Below are positions 1 to 10,020 of a stretch of 64,000 nt of DNA, one piece after another. This DNA comes from Halichondria panicea (Eukaryota; Porifera; Demospongiae; Suberitida; Halichondriidae): contig NC_087379.1 of NCBI RefSeq assembly GCF_963675165.1, positions 5,721,442 to 5,785,441 on the forward strand. Reading direction: 5' to 3'. Position 1 is the stretch's first letter; every line of letters starts with the position of its first letter. Position numbers and translations under genes: made by a program. Under the pieces are notes generated by a model. That model worked only from the letters and a program-made list of their open reading frames with translations, did not search any database and had not been told where the DNA came from.

Positions 1-638
1 GAAATTTTGGGGTCAAAGGTCGCGCCCACGGCAGCTCTTTTTATACTCAAAACTCGCTCCGAGTTCCGGAAGTTGCTAATCCGGTAATTAAAGCCAACAT
101 GCTCGTTTAAATGAAAAGGCCTATTAGAGTTGTTCACGCTCAATGTACCTTACTTTAAATTAACATTTATTAGAACCTTATTAACACCTTACGTTATGTA
201 ATATTTACTACTACCTTAACCATGATTTGATGTTGATGTTGATATCATACTCTTCTCTCATGGTTAGTGCTCCACTTCCTCCCTTTGTTGTTGTGCGAGC
301 CTCTGGGGCCCTGCTCCACGTATTTAAGGTTTTGTTTACCTTTTTTGCCTCACTTCACTTTAACTTCACTTTAAGTTCGTTTTACTCTCATTTTACCCTG
401 TATTGTCAGTTGATGTTTTGCTCCTCGATCTAAGAATTTGGTTAAGCTACACTGTGAAGTCAATTTGTCTATAACTAGTTGTTGTTACTTATAGCTAGGA
501 GCCTGTCTCTAGCTACTTTGTCTAGCCTGTCTAGAATCCCTCTACACCAAGATAAGAGCTCAACAAGAGTAGAGAGGCAATTTTAAACAATGTTAATTAC
601 TATTTATGTTTTCTGCTGATTTGGCTCATTACACCTCG
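1..638. other. gene-free left edge
   Basis: No exon with recognisable similarity was found here on either strand. The short open frames lack splice-supported homology. If LSG1 is intact, this stretch is part of its intron 8, because exons 1-8 lie to the right on the minus strand and the P-loop exon has not yet appeared by position 1. Confidence 0.4.
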
Positions 639-818
639 GGCATGCGCAAGCAAGGTATACGATAGTGTGTTTGTGGACTGCTCTCTAGGCTTCTAGCCAT
701 GTTTTCTTGGATTTGCAAAATAATTGTTGCTTCTCGAGTTATGCATTGTTTTGCTTACTTGGAATGCCATTGCAGCCTTTTTAGAAGAGTGCGTATTAGC
801 AAGTTAGTAGCTTTATGT
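639..818 (+). repeat. interspersed repeat fragment (tgcgcaagc..ggtatacg family)
   Basis: It starts with gcatgcgcaagcaaggtata and continues with a stretch about cttctagccatgttttcttgg, ctcgagttatgcattg and a gcagcctttttagaag segment. The same order of words recurs at about 35.5-35.9 kb, in reverse at 33.7-34.0 and 60.1-60.3 kb, and partly at 46.2-46.3 kb. This is a dispersed family with no visible coding capacity. Whether it is a SINE or a DNA-element remnant cannot be decided here. Confidence 0.45.
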
Positions 819-1227
819 ATATAGTAGACTCTCGTTAATCCTGTCACCCTTGGGACAGTGCAGCTTGGCCAGAATAGCGAGGTGACTGTATTCAGGAAAT
901 AGCCGCGGCTTAAAACCGACCTTACCTCGAATCTAATAACTAATTTTGCAGTTCTTGTCTCGAGGATAATGAAGGAAAACGAATCATTATGCTCTCTATT
1001 TAAGTGTATCCAATTTTATCTGCCAAACCACACCTAAAACGTCATATTCGGCCGTAATAAACGTATAAAATTACATCGAAAACCTAGTTTGGGGCAGCCA
1101 GCACTGGCCAGTATACGGAAGAGCGAGTGGCCGTACTTCAGGGTGACTTTTGTGCAATCTATGCCAAACCAACTGACTGGTATATCGAGGTGGCCGTACT
1201 TCAGAGAGCCGAAAGAGTCTACTGTAT
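819..1227. mobile_element. Tigger/pogo-like miniature element
   Basis: The left end reads tagtagactctcgttaatcc and the right end is its imperfect inverse, gccgaaagagtctactgta, beside TA dinucleotides. The CAGTAGACTCTCGTTAATCC terminus is typical of Tigger/pogo members of Tc1/mariner. A longer, better preserved relative lies at 13374-14030. There is no transposase. It lies in what would be LSG1 intron 8. Confidence 0.65.
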
Positions 1228-1343
1228 AGCTTTGACACATCCACAGAATCCATTAGCACAAATGCCATTCGCAAAAGTTTTTCACCCATAAAACACTGTT
1301 ACGTAGTTAGGAATACGTGTAACCACGCGTGTATTAAGATTGA

Positions 1344-1585
1344 TACCGTATAGCGGAAATGTTTGTGGGTGTAAATTCTCACTATTTGGCTCCAGAGCCC
1401 TCAGCAGAAATGTTGTGTGGCTCTAACATTCGCATTTTAATGCCAAGAAACCACACCCACCAATAGCTTTGAATGTGAAATACCGGTGCGTGGGAATTCA
1501 TTCCAGTTTTAATTTTCACATTAACTGCTCTGCCCTCGACAAATGTAAAATTTTGCACCTCACGAAAAGTTCCCGCTATACAGTA
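1344..1585. mobile_element. mariner-type MITE, TACCGTATAGCGG ends
   Basis: Inverted ends taccgtatagcggaaa and ttcccgctatacagta enclose 240 bp of non-coding DNA. The same terminal word occurs at 14440, 29881, 48487 and 58387. TA flanks suggest a Tc1/mariner-type element. It sits in LSG1 intron 8 just past exon 8. Confidence 0.55.
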
Positions 1586-1652
1586 TACATACATACAGAA
1601 ATTGCAATCACTTTTATCACACAAGTATAGCGGAACATAATAATCCAGCCAC

Positions 1653-3909
1653 CCACCATTCCCACTGTAGTGAGCCCCCCGTCTTGTACTGGACTGACAG
1701 ACAGCAGTAATTCAACCAACTCCTCTCCAGTTAACAGTCTAGTGTCTCCTTCTTCATCGTCATCACTCACTACATGGAAAAAAAACTAATGTAACCATGC
1801 AGCTTACAGTGATAATGAATGTATCTCTAGAGTACATGCAAAATGCATTTTTGGGTCCCTAGCTCCACTCAATAAGCAACTGGTTATGTACAAAATGTAT
1901 GACATAATTTATAAGTATTTATATATAAGTTCCTTTTTGAATCAGAATGGTCTTGATCTTCAACTGAAGGTCTAACACTTTCAACTGGAGGCTTCTTAGC
2001 TTCAATTTCACCACGTGCTGGCTCTACTGCAAAGTTCGTGTCTTGGGTTTCGATTGTTGAAGTCTTTGCATCATCAACGGCATCAGTATCTATGGTGTCA
2101 TTGACGGTGACTGTCTGGTCATCCATTGCACATTCATCAGAGGAGGTGGAGTCATGGCGACTGGATGACTCGGAGCCAGGTTCTGATCCTGATTCCAGCA
2201 TGGGACTCGGATTTGGTGAATTCAACAGCTCGAGTTGTTGCAGCCGCTCAGTTTCCATGGTAGCAGACCAGAATGCTACAGTAAGGGACGGACAGTCTTC
2301 AGTGAAGTACTTGAGCCATTCTTGCCTGCATTATAGATAACGAGCATTAGGTAATAATTATATACCGTATAGAGCACATTGAGGGTATAAGTGTTCGTGG
2401 TTTTCGCTGATTAAGCATGTATCGCTAACACATTAATTATTTTTATAACCACACATTTAATACTGCAGCTATTCCTCAAAAATTAAATCCGAGAAAACAT
2501 TTCTAACGGTTATTCCGCGAAGGTTGTGATACCAATCAGTCAAAATGATATCATTGTTAATTCTCACCGTTGCTTGAGTGTTAATAGGTCGGACTTGCTG
2601 ATGAGCACTACATTCACTTTCTCAGACTTGATTTCCTTCACATACTTCTCCTGGAGAAATGGTACCAAACAATAAGAGATCACAAAGCAACTTGTTGAGT
2701 TTACCAAATCTTCACATCGGAAGAGAAGAGGATTTCGTGCATCAACGATCTGCACCACCACATCACTGAGCAAAATACAGCACTCAATCATGTGACAATC
2801 CACATCTACCATAACACCAGAGGAGGTACGACACGAGCACCTCTATTAGGCTTGGTCACATGTGACTAATCGAGGTACTCGTGTCGGACCTCCTCTGAAC
2901 ACCGTAAATGCAATAGCTAAACACACTCTATCTCGATCATTCTCACCTTCTCTCGATAACTCTCCACAGTTGTCTCCAGAACTCGAGGTTCCTCTCAAAT
3001 GGAGTGAGGACCAACTTCTCGTTCTCCTCCAGTACCACGAGGCCCCTCCTCCACTCTAGGAATGAGTCCCTCTCCAACTGGTCCAGCTCTTTTCCTGTTG
3101 TCGTGGAGTCCCAGTGAGGCCTGGAGGGGAACAAAAACAGCACTTAGTGGCTCTATTCTCTCATTCAAAGGTAGCTAACAACATCAAATCTTTTGACAAG
3201 TATATAATGCCATTATGGGCCTTCAAATCTCCACATAAAAAAAACTATGCCAGTTTATTGTGTGTTCTGATACTATACCTTACCTTCTGGGGATGCATAG
3301 GAACTCTTGATGATCTTTCTGAGCTTGCTCGATCTCTGCATACTCTGATGCACTGGGCAGACCCGTGTAAACACTAAAGTCCACCACCCGTATATTCAGC
3401 TTCTCTGCAACGACAAAGAATGAGACACAAACCTCCAAACTATATAAACTACTAAAATCGAGTATAGGCATTAAAAAATAATTATCATTGTGTAGTTTTA
3501 AAATAATATGCGCTCTGCACAGCGTACCTGCTGTGAATTCAGTTCCTGCCAGTTTAGCGGTGTTGAGGAACTCGTCCAACCTACTCTCCTCAGTCACAGA
3601 GCGGAGGTTCAGGCGACCCCACTCGTACCCATCCTCCAACTCACTGCTATGCAACTACAGAGAATTGAATACTCTTTGGTAAGCTAGCTAGGTGCTCAGA
3701 CAGAATAGACATTGGTTTGATGATGATAATTGAGCTGGTATCAAAAGTGTACATGCTATCTCTAGCTCTTGGACTCAGATCATTGGATATCATAGTCTTA
3801 CCCAACTGTCTGCCTGGGCTTTTCCAGCACCTCTTCTCCTTCTGTTTTTGTCCTTGATGATGGCCTTCCCCAGACCAGTCTTCCCACCTTTCTTTCCAGG
3901 TTGACTCAT
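1653..3909 (-). CDS. LSG1: LSG1, large-subunit GTPase 1, exons 1-8 (5' part)
   Basis: LSG1 is a cytoplasmic GTPase that releases Nmd3 from exported pre-60S ribosomes. Exons read from GT/AG sites and phases are 3802-3909 (start ATG, MSQPGKKGGKTGLGKAIIKD), 3528-3654, 3284-3404, 2947-3120 (PFERNLEFWRQLWRVIER), 2705-2765 (VVQIVDARNPLLFRCEDL), 2568-2650 (VVLISKSDLLTLKQR), 2012-2325 (donor tentative) and 1653-1769 (ends at VGMVG, GTG G|gt). Frames join without a break, giving about 368 codons; the human protein has about 660. The GTPase is circularly permuted: G4 (SKSD, normally NKxD) is here, and G1/P-loop should follow in exon 9. Exon 7 carries a Ser/Asp/Glu-rich insertion, as in the family. Exon 9 onward is not found between position 1 and 1653. 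It may lie off the left edge, or the gene may be truncated. Confidence 0.85.
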
Positions 3910-4188
3910 GTCTCAACTGTACATATATCTGTGTTTGTTTTGCTGAGCTGACTACACGAGGGTAAAGCAACGCCCATGCGCAGCCACACCCTTCTTTGCT
4001 TAGCCTGGATTTTGAGAAGCGTTTGGAATCGAGGCTATAATTATACCCATTCGCCATTAATTAATTTTTTGAGCAAATTATGTACTCATAACTATTATGC
4101 CATCCATGCTCATGACTGTGAAATAATGACAAAAGACAAAAGACGGGACTGCTGATTCTATGAGATGCACACAGCGCATGCACATGTA

Positions 4189-4464
4189 CTAATAATGAAC
4201 TCCTAACACATTGAGCAATGGCTCAGTATATGCTTCGAGAGAGTTCAGTACTTTCTTGACTGAGAGAACAAGAGTGGGAGTAGCGTAAATATCTTGTATC
4301 CTAGCAATAGTGTGGTTGTTAATTGATGAAGCTGAGATGGTAGGGAAGAGTCCCGTCCTCCCTGCATGGAGGGAGAAAGAGAACAGATAATTTATAGAGC
4401 ATAATACTGTAACAGTAATACAATGGCATGCATCTGCCGATGTGATTGCATTGCTAAGTAGCAA
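4189..4464 (-). other. unassigned open segment 5' of LSG1
   Basis: This is a 91-codon open stretch containing a possible acceptor (tccctccatgcag) and the segment RTGLFPTISASSINNHTIAR. I do not recognise the product. It lies between a copied LSG1 P-loop exon and LSG1 exon 1, so it may be intron or spacer from a duplicated unit. It is probably not a gene. Confidence 0.15.
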
Positions 4465-4709
4465 CTCCCCAAGCTGGTTGGTAGTGGAAATAATTATGCT
4501 CTAAAATTAGTGGCTATGTATAGACTTAGTGGTTGGCACACTAACAACCCAAAATACATCTCAGAAAATCTCTCCTCACGACAATTTCCGGTAGAGGACA
4601 CCCGGACTCCTCACATGTAAGCATTTCCTCCTATAATTATATACCAGATAAATATCTGTATTAAATCCTGGCCTATATGGCACAGTTACACAATTATAAA
4701 TAAGCTCAC

Positions 4710-4807
4710 CTGAAAGTGTTTCGCCTCCTTGGAGTGGCAGACACTGGGACCTTCTTGCACTGAATGAGGTCATTGATGGTGGAGCTCTTGCATGCCATCA
4801 TTGGGGT
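4710..4807 (-). pseudogene. LSG1 P-loop exon copy 1
   Basis: On the minus strand it encodes a decayed version of the LSG1 exon that follows VGMVG: the inferred intact exon reads YPNVGKSSTIN then KKVPVSATPGG then NTFR. Here the P-loop glycine region is garbled (CCCCAATGATGGCATGCAAG) but the ATP-like end (KKVPVSA) and the donor AGGTGAGC are intact. It lies 5' of LSG1 exon 1, so it cannot be the native exon 9. It follows transporter copy A, as in the other units. Confidence 0.75.
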
Positions 4808-5001
4808 ATATACCTCACCTGTACACAATGGAATAGTATTTTAGACAATAATTGCTCTACTAAAACTCCCTTGGTTACTTTTCACTACGAATTTGTCCAA
4901 GTCATTACTATACTAAATTATAACAATCCTTATTTCAACAACAGTTTTATAACTCCAAACCTAAATATCTCGCTAAACAGTCTATTGTTATCACTACACA
5001 G

Positions 5002-5964
5002 TCATGGGGTCTCTGAGTCAGAATCACTCTCAAAGTGAACATCTAGATCTTCAAATTCCCGATTGTGATTAACATCCTTCTTGTAAACTTCTTCAATGAA
5101 TTTTCTTACATTGCAATCTTCCTCACACTGACGATACTGATACTTCTTTGCTGCTACTATGAAAACTACAACACCTACGACTGAGATCACAAATGTTTAC
5201 CAAGAAATAAACCAGTCATAATTCAGCTGCACTTCATACTAGTTTCACAAAGCTTATTCCAATATAGAGTGTGAAGAGAAACCAGTGAATGAAAAGAAAG
5301 CTGTCTCTAGAAGGAGAATCATTTAATTGGTCAACCCCAAACTGAATAACATTGGCTAAAAATCCAGCAAATGCAATCCAAATGGATATAAGAAAAAAAA
5401 GTCCAAGTACACCCATCACTAACAAGAACAAAACCCATAGGGCTGTGTAGGAAGGGTCATTTGCAAACCTAATTCGAGATAACATCAGTGGCCAAACAAT
5501 GGCATTTGCAATACCACCGATAACAGTCACAGTCAAGAGTCCACACCACGTGGTACAAACACCACATCTCACAACTTTATATCTGCCGTATCGAATATCT
5601 GCACAGTATCCGGCTAGAGGATAGAAGAGGAGCCCGAAAGCAGATACAGCATATATATATATATGCCACTAGCTATAAAAAATACCTCAATATTCTCCAA
5701 ACCAGATTGGGGTATAATGAACACCAACAAGTAAGCTTCAGGATTCAGACAACTACCATAGATCAACGACATTAATTAAAGCAGTCCAACAGAGAATCAT
5801 TATTGCAGCCTTTGACTTGATTAGTACACTTTTCTTGTTGCCATATTTCCCGTGAATACTTGTCACGAGTGGTGTGGCTTCAGTGGCATCTCTGCTGGCA
5901 TCTGGTGCAGGAGTTTCATGAAGGGAAGCTTGCTCTATATAGTTCCTTGCTCACAACTAGCCAT
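5002..5964 (-). pseudogene. POT-like transporter copy A, internally deleted
   Basis: The 5' end matches the family start (MASCEQGTIEQ) at 5964, with an early frameshift where ctatagttcc became ctatatagttcc. The middle (5234-5572) encodes the CGVCTTWCGLLTVTVIGG to LYIGISFVKLV region. The 3' end (5002-5190) encodes the cytosolic tail ending SDSDSETP. Between 5190 and 5234 about 900 bp are missing: the loop with GGPFTTEQVENV and membrane segments 7-10. A dead copy. Its closest relative by the RLRF/ASYTALW-type loop is copy L or J. It lies directly before LSG1 P-loop exon copy 1. Confidence 0.85.
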
Positions 5965-6652
5965 TGGTCTGAGTGTATAGCTACCTAAAGAGTCTCCCAA
6001 ACTTAACAAGCAAAGCCCTTGTTTACAGCACCTTTGCAACACATGAACACGTACATGAAACCACAATGTACTGTTGTAGTAAATTGTGGTTACTCAAATT
6101 TGGTGCATGGGAGACCATCTTCAGTGTTCTCCTAACTGTCCAGTGAGTGGTGTAGAACCAAGCCCCTCCTTAACACTGCATGCTTGCTTTTTGCCCAAGC
6201 TCAATGGAATCAAAGAATCAAGCTTTTAATTGTACGCAAATACACCAATCAAGCCCAGAGCATGCAAAGTTAATATCTTTTTTAAGGGACCACCCCAAGA
6301 TCCCTTTGCAGGCGCATTTTAATATGTGTGCACATGCGTATCAGCTCCCCTTCTAAGCTCTTTCTACTATCCATGTTCTCTAAGTGATAACTCTCTTCCT
6401 ACGCCACTGCTGTCAAAATGTTCACGTTTCAAATTGCTAGCTATTAGTCTGTGTGATATGAGATAGACCAAGTACACACCTCTGGTACACACGTCTGTGG
6501 AGTAGGCCTTATTTCTGCAACCGTGTATAGCTAGATCTATTATAGTTGTTGTGTTAGTACACTGGTCAATTTTGATTTGATACTGCAATTGTAAAGAAAT
6601 CAAATCACTCAAGTATATGTAGTCCATGTTTACATTGTGGTCTACCCATTAA
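5965..6652. other. upstream flank of copy A
   Basis: No gene seen. The first 150 bp resemble the upstream flanks of other transporter copies (cctaaagaaatgcccag, then a stretch with acaagggctttt). The rest is unique, non-coding sequence. Confidence 0.3.
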
Positions 6653-7074
6653 TGTGACAGGGCCTAGGAAAACAACCCTTATGGAGCAAACTAATTAATT
6701 GTATTTTATTGCTTAATTAAATAAAGCAGTGCTTAAGCTTCAAATTGATTACAATATCACTCACTTTGCACCTTCCTACCCCAAAATATTTTCGGGTGAA
6801 AGGGGGACAGTATTGACCTACCGTTTTGAGAAACTAATGTTCGAAGTTCTATCCGCATACAAGAACAGCATGAAAAAATTCAATGGCTGCCTTGTAACGG
6901 CTAATACAAAAAAATTTTCGGATAAAAAAATTTTTTTTTAGTTAGAGGAGATATTGAAGTTACTTCTTATGAAAGAAAACCAAAATCCTAAAATAGCTCT
7001 AAATATTTTACTTTGTAGTGTACTGAACATTATTAGTTTGCTCCATAAGGGTTGTTTTCCTAGGCCCTGTCACA
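6653..7074. mobile_element. MITE with 40-bp inverted ends (TGTGACAGGGCC)
   Basis: Ends tgtgacagggcctaggaaaa and ttttcctaggccctgtcaca are perfect inverses, and the match extends through gttgctccataagggttgt-type sequence for about 40 bp. The interior is non-coding. No clean target duplication was seen, so the superfamily is open. Confidence 0.7.
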
Positions 7075-7261
7075 ATTTGTGTGTGTAATAGAATTAAAAA
7101 GGAGCCCACAACAACATGACAAACATGCACGCAGAAAACACCAATTAATATGCAAATCACTTTTACTAGAAGGCGAGCGAAGCGAGCATAGATTGACGTA
7201 CGTAGATCAATCAAACAACTTCCTTGAGTATAAAAGAGCGTAAGTTTTGCTTGATTCAATC
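7075..7261. repeat. shared 5' flank block of transporter units
   Basis: Contains catgacaaacatgcacgcag, then a tract near aaggcgagcgaagcgagcat, then taaaagagcgtaagttttg. The same block precedes copies D (20.7 kb), F (26.2 kb), G (28.5 kb), J (51.3 kb) and appears at 14.7 kb. It marks the upstream part of each duplicated unit. It could include promoter sequence, but nothing specific was identified. Confidence 0.5.
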
Positions 7262-8197
7262 ATAGATTATAGAGGAAAGGGATTGGAAATGGGAAATGCA
7301 TGCGTGGACTCAGTACAATTCTGGCCCATCCGTGTTTTGCCAACGCCCACGCTGTAGTGGCAACCTGAAGCAAGGCGTCTTTTTAGAAGGACAGAGAAGT
7401 GCCTTGGCCTCAGGAGTATTGCACAGGGCTATGCCAGCGAGTACTATATGCATGCTCTTAGTGTACCTATAGTATAGTTGTAACCTTAAGAAGTGTCTAC
7501 TAAAGGAGTTTTTTTTAGCTTTACTTGACTGGCTGAGGATTGTGGGATTTTTTTTATCTCTAGTACAGCCTGTTCGAGATTGAAGACAAGTACAGTGGTG
7601 TGTTAAGTGTGTTTTGAATGTAGCAACTTTGTGATTGACTCTCCGTGGTAGTGTTTGCAGACAAATTTATTATCACACTCGTGATTTTCATTTGTGGGAT
7701 TGTGGAAGTGTAGGTGTTGAAGTAGCAAATGTATATAGGCTAGAAGTGACCCTTTAATGTTACTACATTATTTCTGTCTTTACATCACGAGTACAAACAG
7801 TGCAATGACTGTATAATAAATTGTTTATGATCTAGATCAATAAAAGAGGAGTTAACATATTCTTGAACTTCTATTAATTAACACTGTGTCTGATCCCACT
7901 GTAAATTATTTCATACAATGGCGAAGAGCTCCTCTAATACTAACTTCTAAAACACGAATGGAAGCTAGTAGCCTAAATTGATCCTAGTAGCCTTCCTGCC
8001 TGTCTCATGTCTCTTTCTGGCTAGTCAGTAGTAGCCTTCCTGCCTGTCTTTTGGATGTTAAAGATGAATTTACTAAATTATCATAGAACAAAGGTCAATT
8101 TCATGTGACGGAGGCAGGAAAGGAAGAAATATAACCGTGACACGGATGGGCCAGGCATTTACGTATGCGTTTCCAATCCCTTTCCTCTATAATCTAT
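7262..8197. mobile_element. Mutator-like MITE, 936 bp, 9-bp TSD
   Basis: Inverted ends atagattatagaggaaaggg and its inverse are flanked by identical 9-bp direct repeats gattcaatc (7253-7261 and 8198-8206). The interrupted sequence ...gattcaatcgagcgacg is found uninterrupted at 26.37 kb as gaatcaatcgagcgacg. A 9-bp duplication suggests Mutator/MULE. No transposase is visible. Confidence 0.8.
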
Positions 8198-9185
8198 GAT
8201 TCAATCGAGCGACGTACGACACATACATGCATACAAACATCGCACAAACATACATACATACATACATGCATACGCTTCGTTGTATACATACACAACAATA
8301 GCAAGACATAACTTAAGCACTAAATGTTAACCGTCGGCTGGTGACAGCTAGGATAATAAAGAAACCAGAGGAGTGATATATGTACAGTAGTAGTATGTAT
8401 GACCATATGACTGAGTTGGACAGCACAGCAAACTAACAGGAACTAAACTAGGTCTATAGAGCCTCTGCAGAGGCGTATACTGAAACTTTTAAAAACAGAG
8501 TTTTAGTAGTGTACATGTATGAGGCATTCATTGTGGACTAGGATCACAGTGAAGTCATGAAATAAAGAAGCCCTGGAGTCTTAGAAAGATATGGCTCCTG
8601 TGGTATATTCTGGGCATAGATATTCGAATATTTATGGTTCTCAGTAGTGGGGCAAAGATCTCAGGATAAGCTACAACCACAATCAAAATTCTAGCATTCT
8701 ACTTTAGTGACCCTGCTCCATTGTTCCTGTTACCGGATAACTTCAGCTGTAAATACGTATGTTATACTTTATTCGAGTAAGGTTCAAGCTTCTTAGCTTT
8801 CAATAACCTTTCATGGCTTTTATTGGACAACAAAGTAACCTCAAAATCAAAACTAGTAACTTGTTGTGTGAAGACTATATCCATGCTGTAAACGCAGTGC
8901 TATGGAATCCAGGTAAGCAGTCACAAACAAATACACTAGAGCACTGAAGTGCTAACCCTCGGCTGTTGACATGAATAAATAGATCAGTGTTCAGTTATAC
9001 TGAAGCAACGAACTACAATTCTACTTTCAATAGAGACTATGCAGTAAAGGATCACTTTAGCTGCAAATATGTAGTTAGTGACCATGCTTTGTTTTCGCTC
9101 TAGTGTTATAGAGAGGAATTATGCAACGGTGCGCATGAGCAAGCGAGGTATACGGTAGTGTACTTTGTCTTTGTGGCTTTGTACA

Positions 9186-9374
9186 TACCGTATGTTTTGT
9201 ATGGTGGAAATTTTCGTAGATTTCGTATTGAGAGCACCATACGAAAATTAAAACTACGAAATTATTCTACTGCAATACATCACTATCCTGAGCTGAACCA
9301 ATAAAAATACGAGATATTTAAATGGATTGTTCGTACGAAAATTTCCACCAAGGAAAATGACCCGTTATACGGTA
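9186..9374. mobile_element. mariner-type MITE (taccgtatg..catacggta-like)
   Basis: The left end taccgtatgttttgtatggt and right end cccgttatacggta are inverse at the tips, with inner inverse words ggtggaaattttcgta and tacgaaaatttccacc. TA flanked. The duplicate is at about 55066-55252. Confidence 0.55.
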
Positions 9375-9459
9375 TAATTGTATGTTTTATAAATTGTGGA
9401 TTGGGCTATCCTCATTCCCAGGCTAATTTTTCTCTAGAAAAACGGGGGTGGTGATGAGG

Positions 9460-9663
9460 TAGTTGGGCGTGGCCCGACCTTCCGTTAGGACAGGGAGGTC
9501 AGGTTGCAAGCTTATCTGAGATTTGTTCTGGGGAAGTGTAACCAACCATATGAAAAATACTGCAATCTGATAGGGCGCCCTATATAGTGGCGGCAGAACA
9601 AATCCAAGATAAGCTTGCAACTCGACCTCCCGTCCTAACGGAAGGTCGGGCCACGCCTAACTA
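9460..9663. mobile_element. Mutator-like MITE (TAGTTGGGCG family), 9-bp TSD
   Basis: Inverted ends tagttgggcgtggcccgacc and its near inverse are flanked by gtgatgagg on both sides (9451-9459, 9664-9672). It sits in the transporter 3' flank block. Relatives lie at 12482-12797 and, duplicated, at 55338-55541. Confidence 0.85.
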
Positions 9664-9689
9664 GTGATGAGGTTTACCCCGCTATATAT

Positions 9690-10020
9690 AGGATTGGAGT
9701 GCTATACACTGTGCAACTATTGAGCCCTGTGGCGACAGGTGGCATTGTGGGCATGTGGCTACCAGGCTTCAATGTGACCACAACACCAATAATTCCCACC
9801 ATTGCAAGTACAGTACATAGCACCTTTCACTTCTGAATTTGCCTCAAGGAAGAGAGAGGGGTGGATTACTATACTATAGATATATAAATAGATACACAAT
9901 TCAAACATTTAACAATAGCTAATCTCCAATATACATTACATGTACACGTAATACAAACCAACACAATTAAGTTAGTATATATATATAGCTATCGGCGTCT
10001 GTTATTATCACTATACACAG
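9690..10020 (-). repeat. conserved transporter 3' flank with hairpin
   Basis: A block of about 300 bp containing ggtggcattgtgg, then caccaggcttcaatgtgacc, then caataattcccacca recurs 3' of copies B, D, E, I, K and L, and alone at 33.6 and 59.95 kb where the transporter is gone. The words ttgtggtca and tgaccacaa can pair as a stem of about 9-12 bp. Probably 3' UTR or nearby spacer carried along by duplication; function unknown. Confidence 0.6.

Noticed and set aside
227-433. 68-codon hydrophobic frame near the left edge
   Set aside because: No homology, no splice context and T-rich composition; it is expected by chance.
4189-4464. Considered as a middle LSG1 exon between the P-loop and late exons
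   Set aside because: The translation does not match the expected LSG1 G3 region (CDCPGL). It is left as unassigned.
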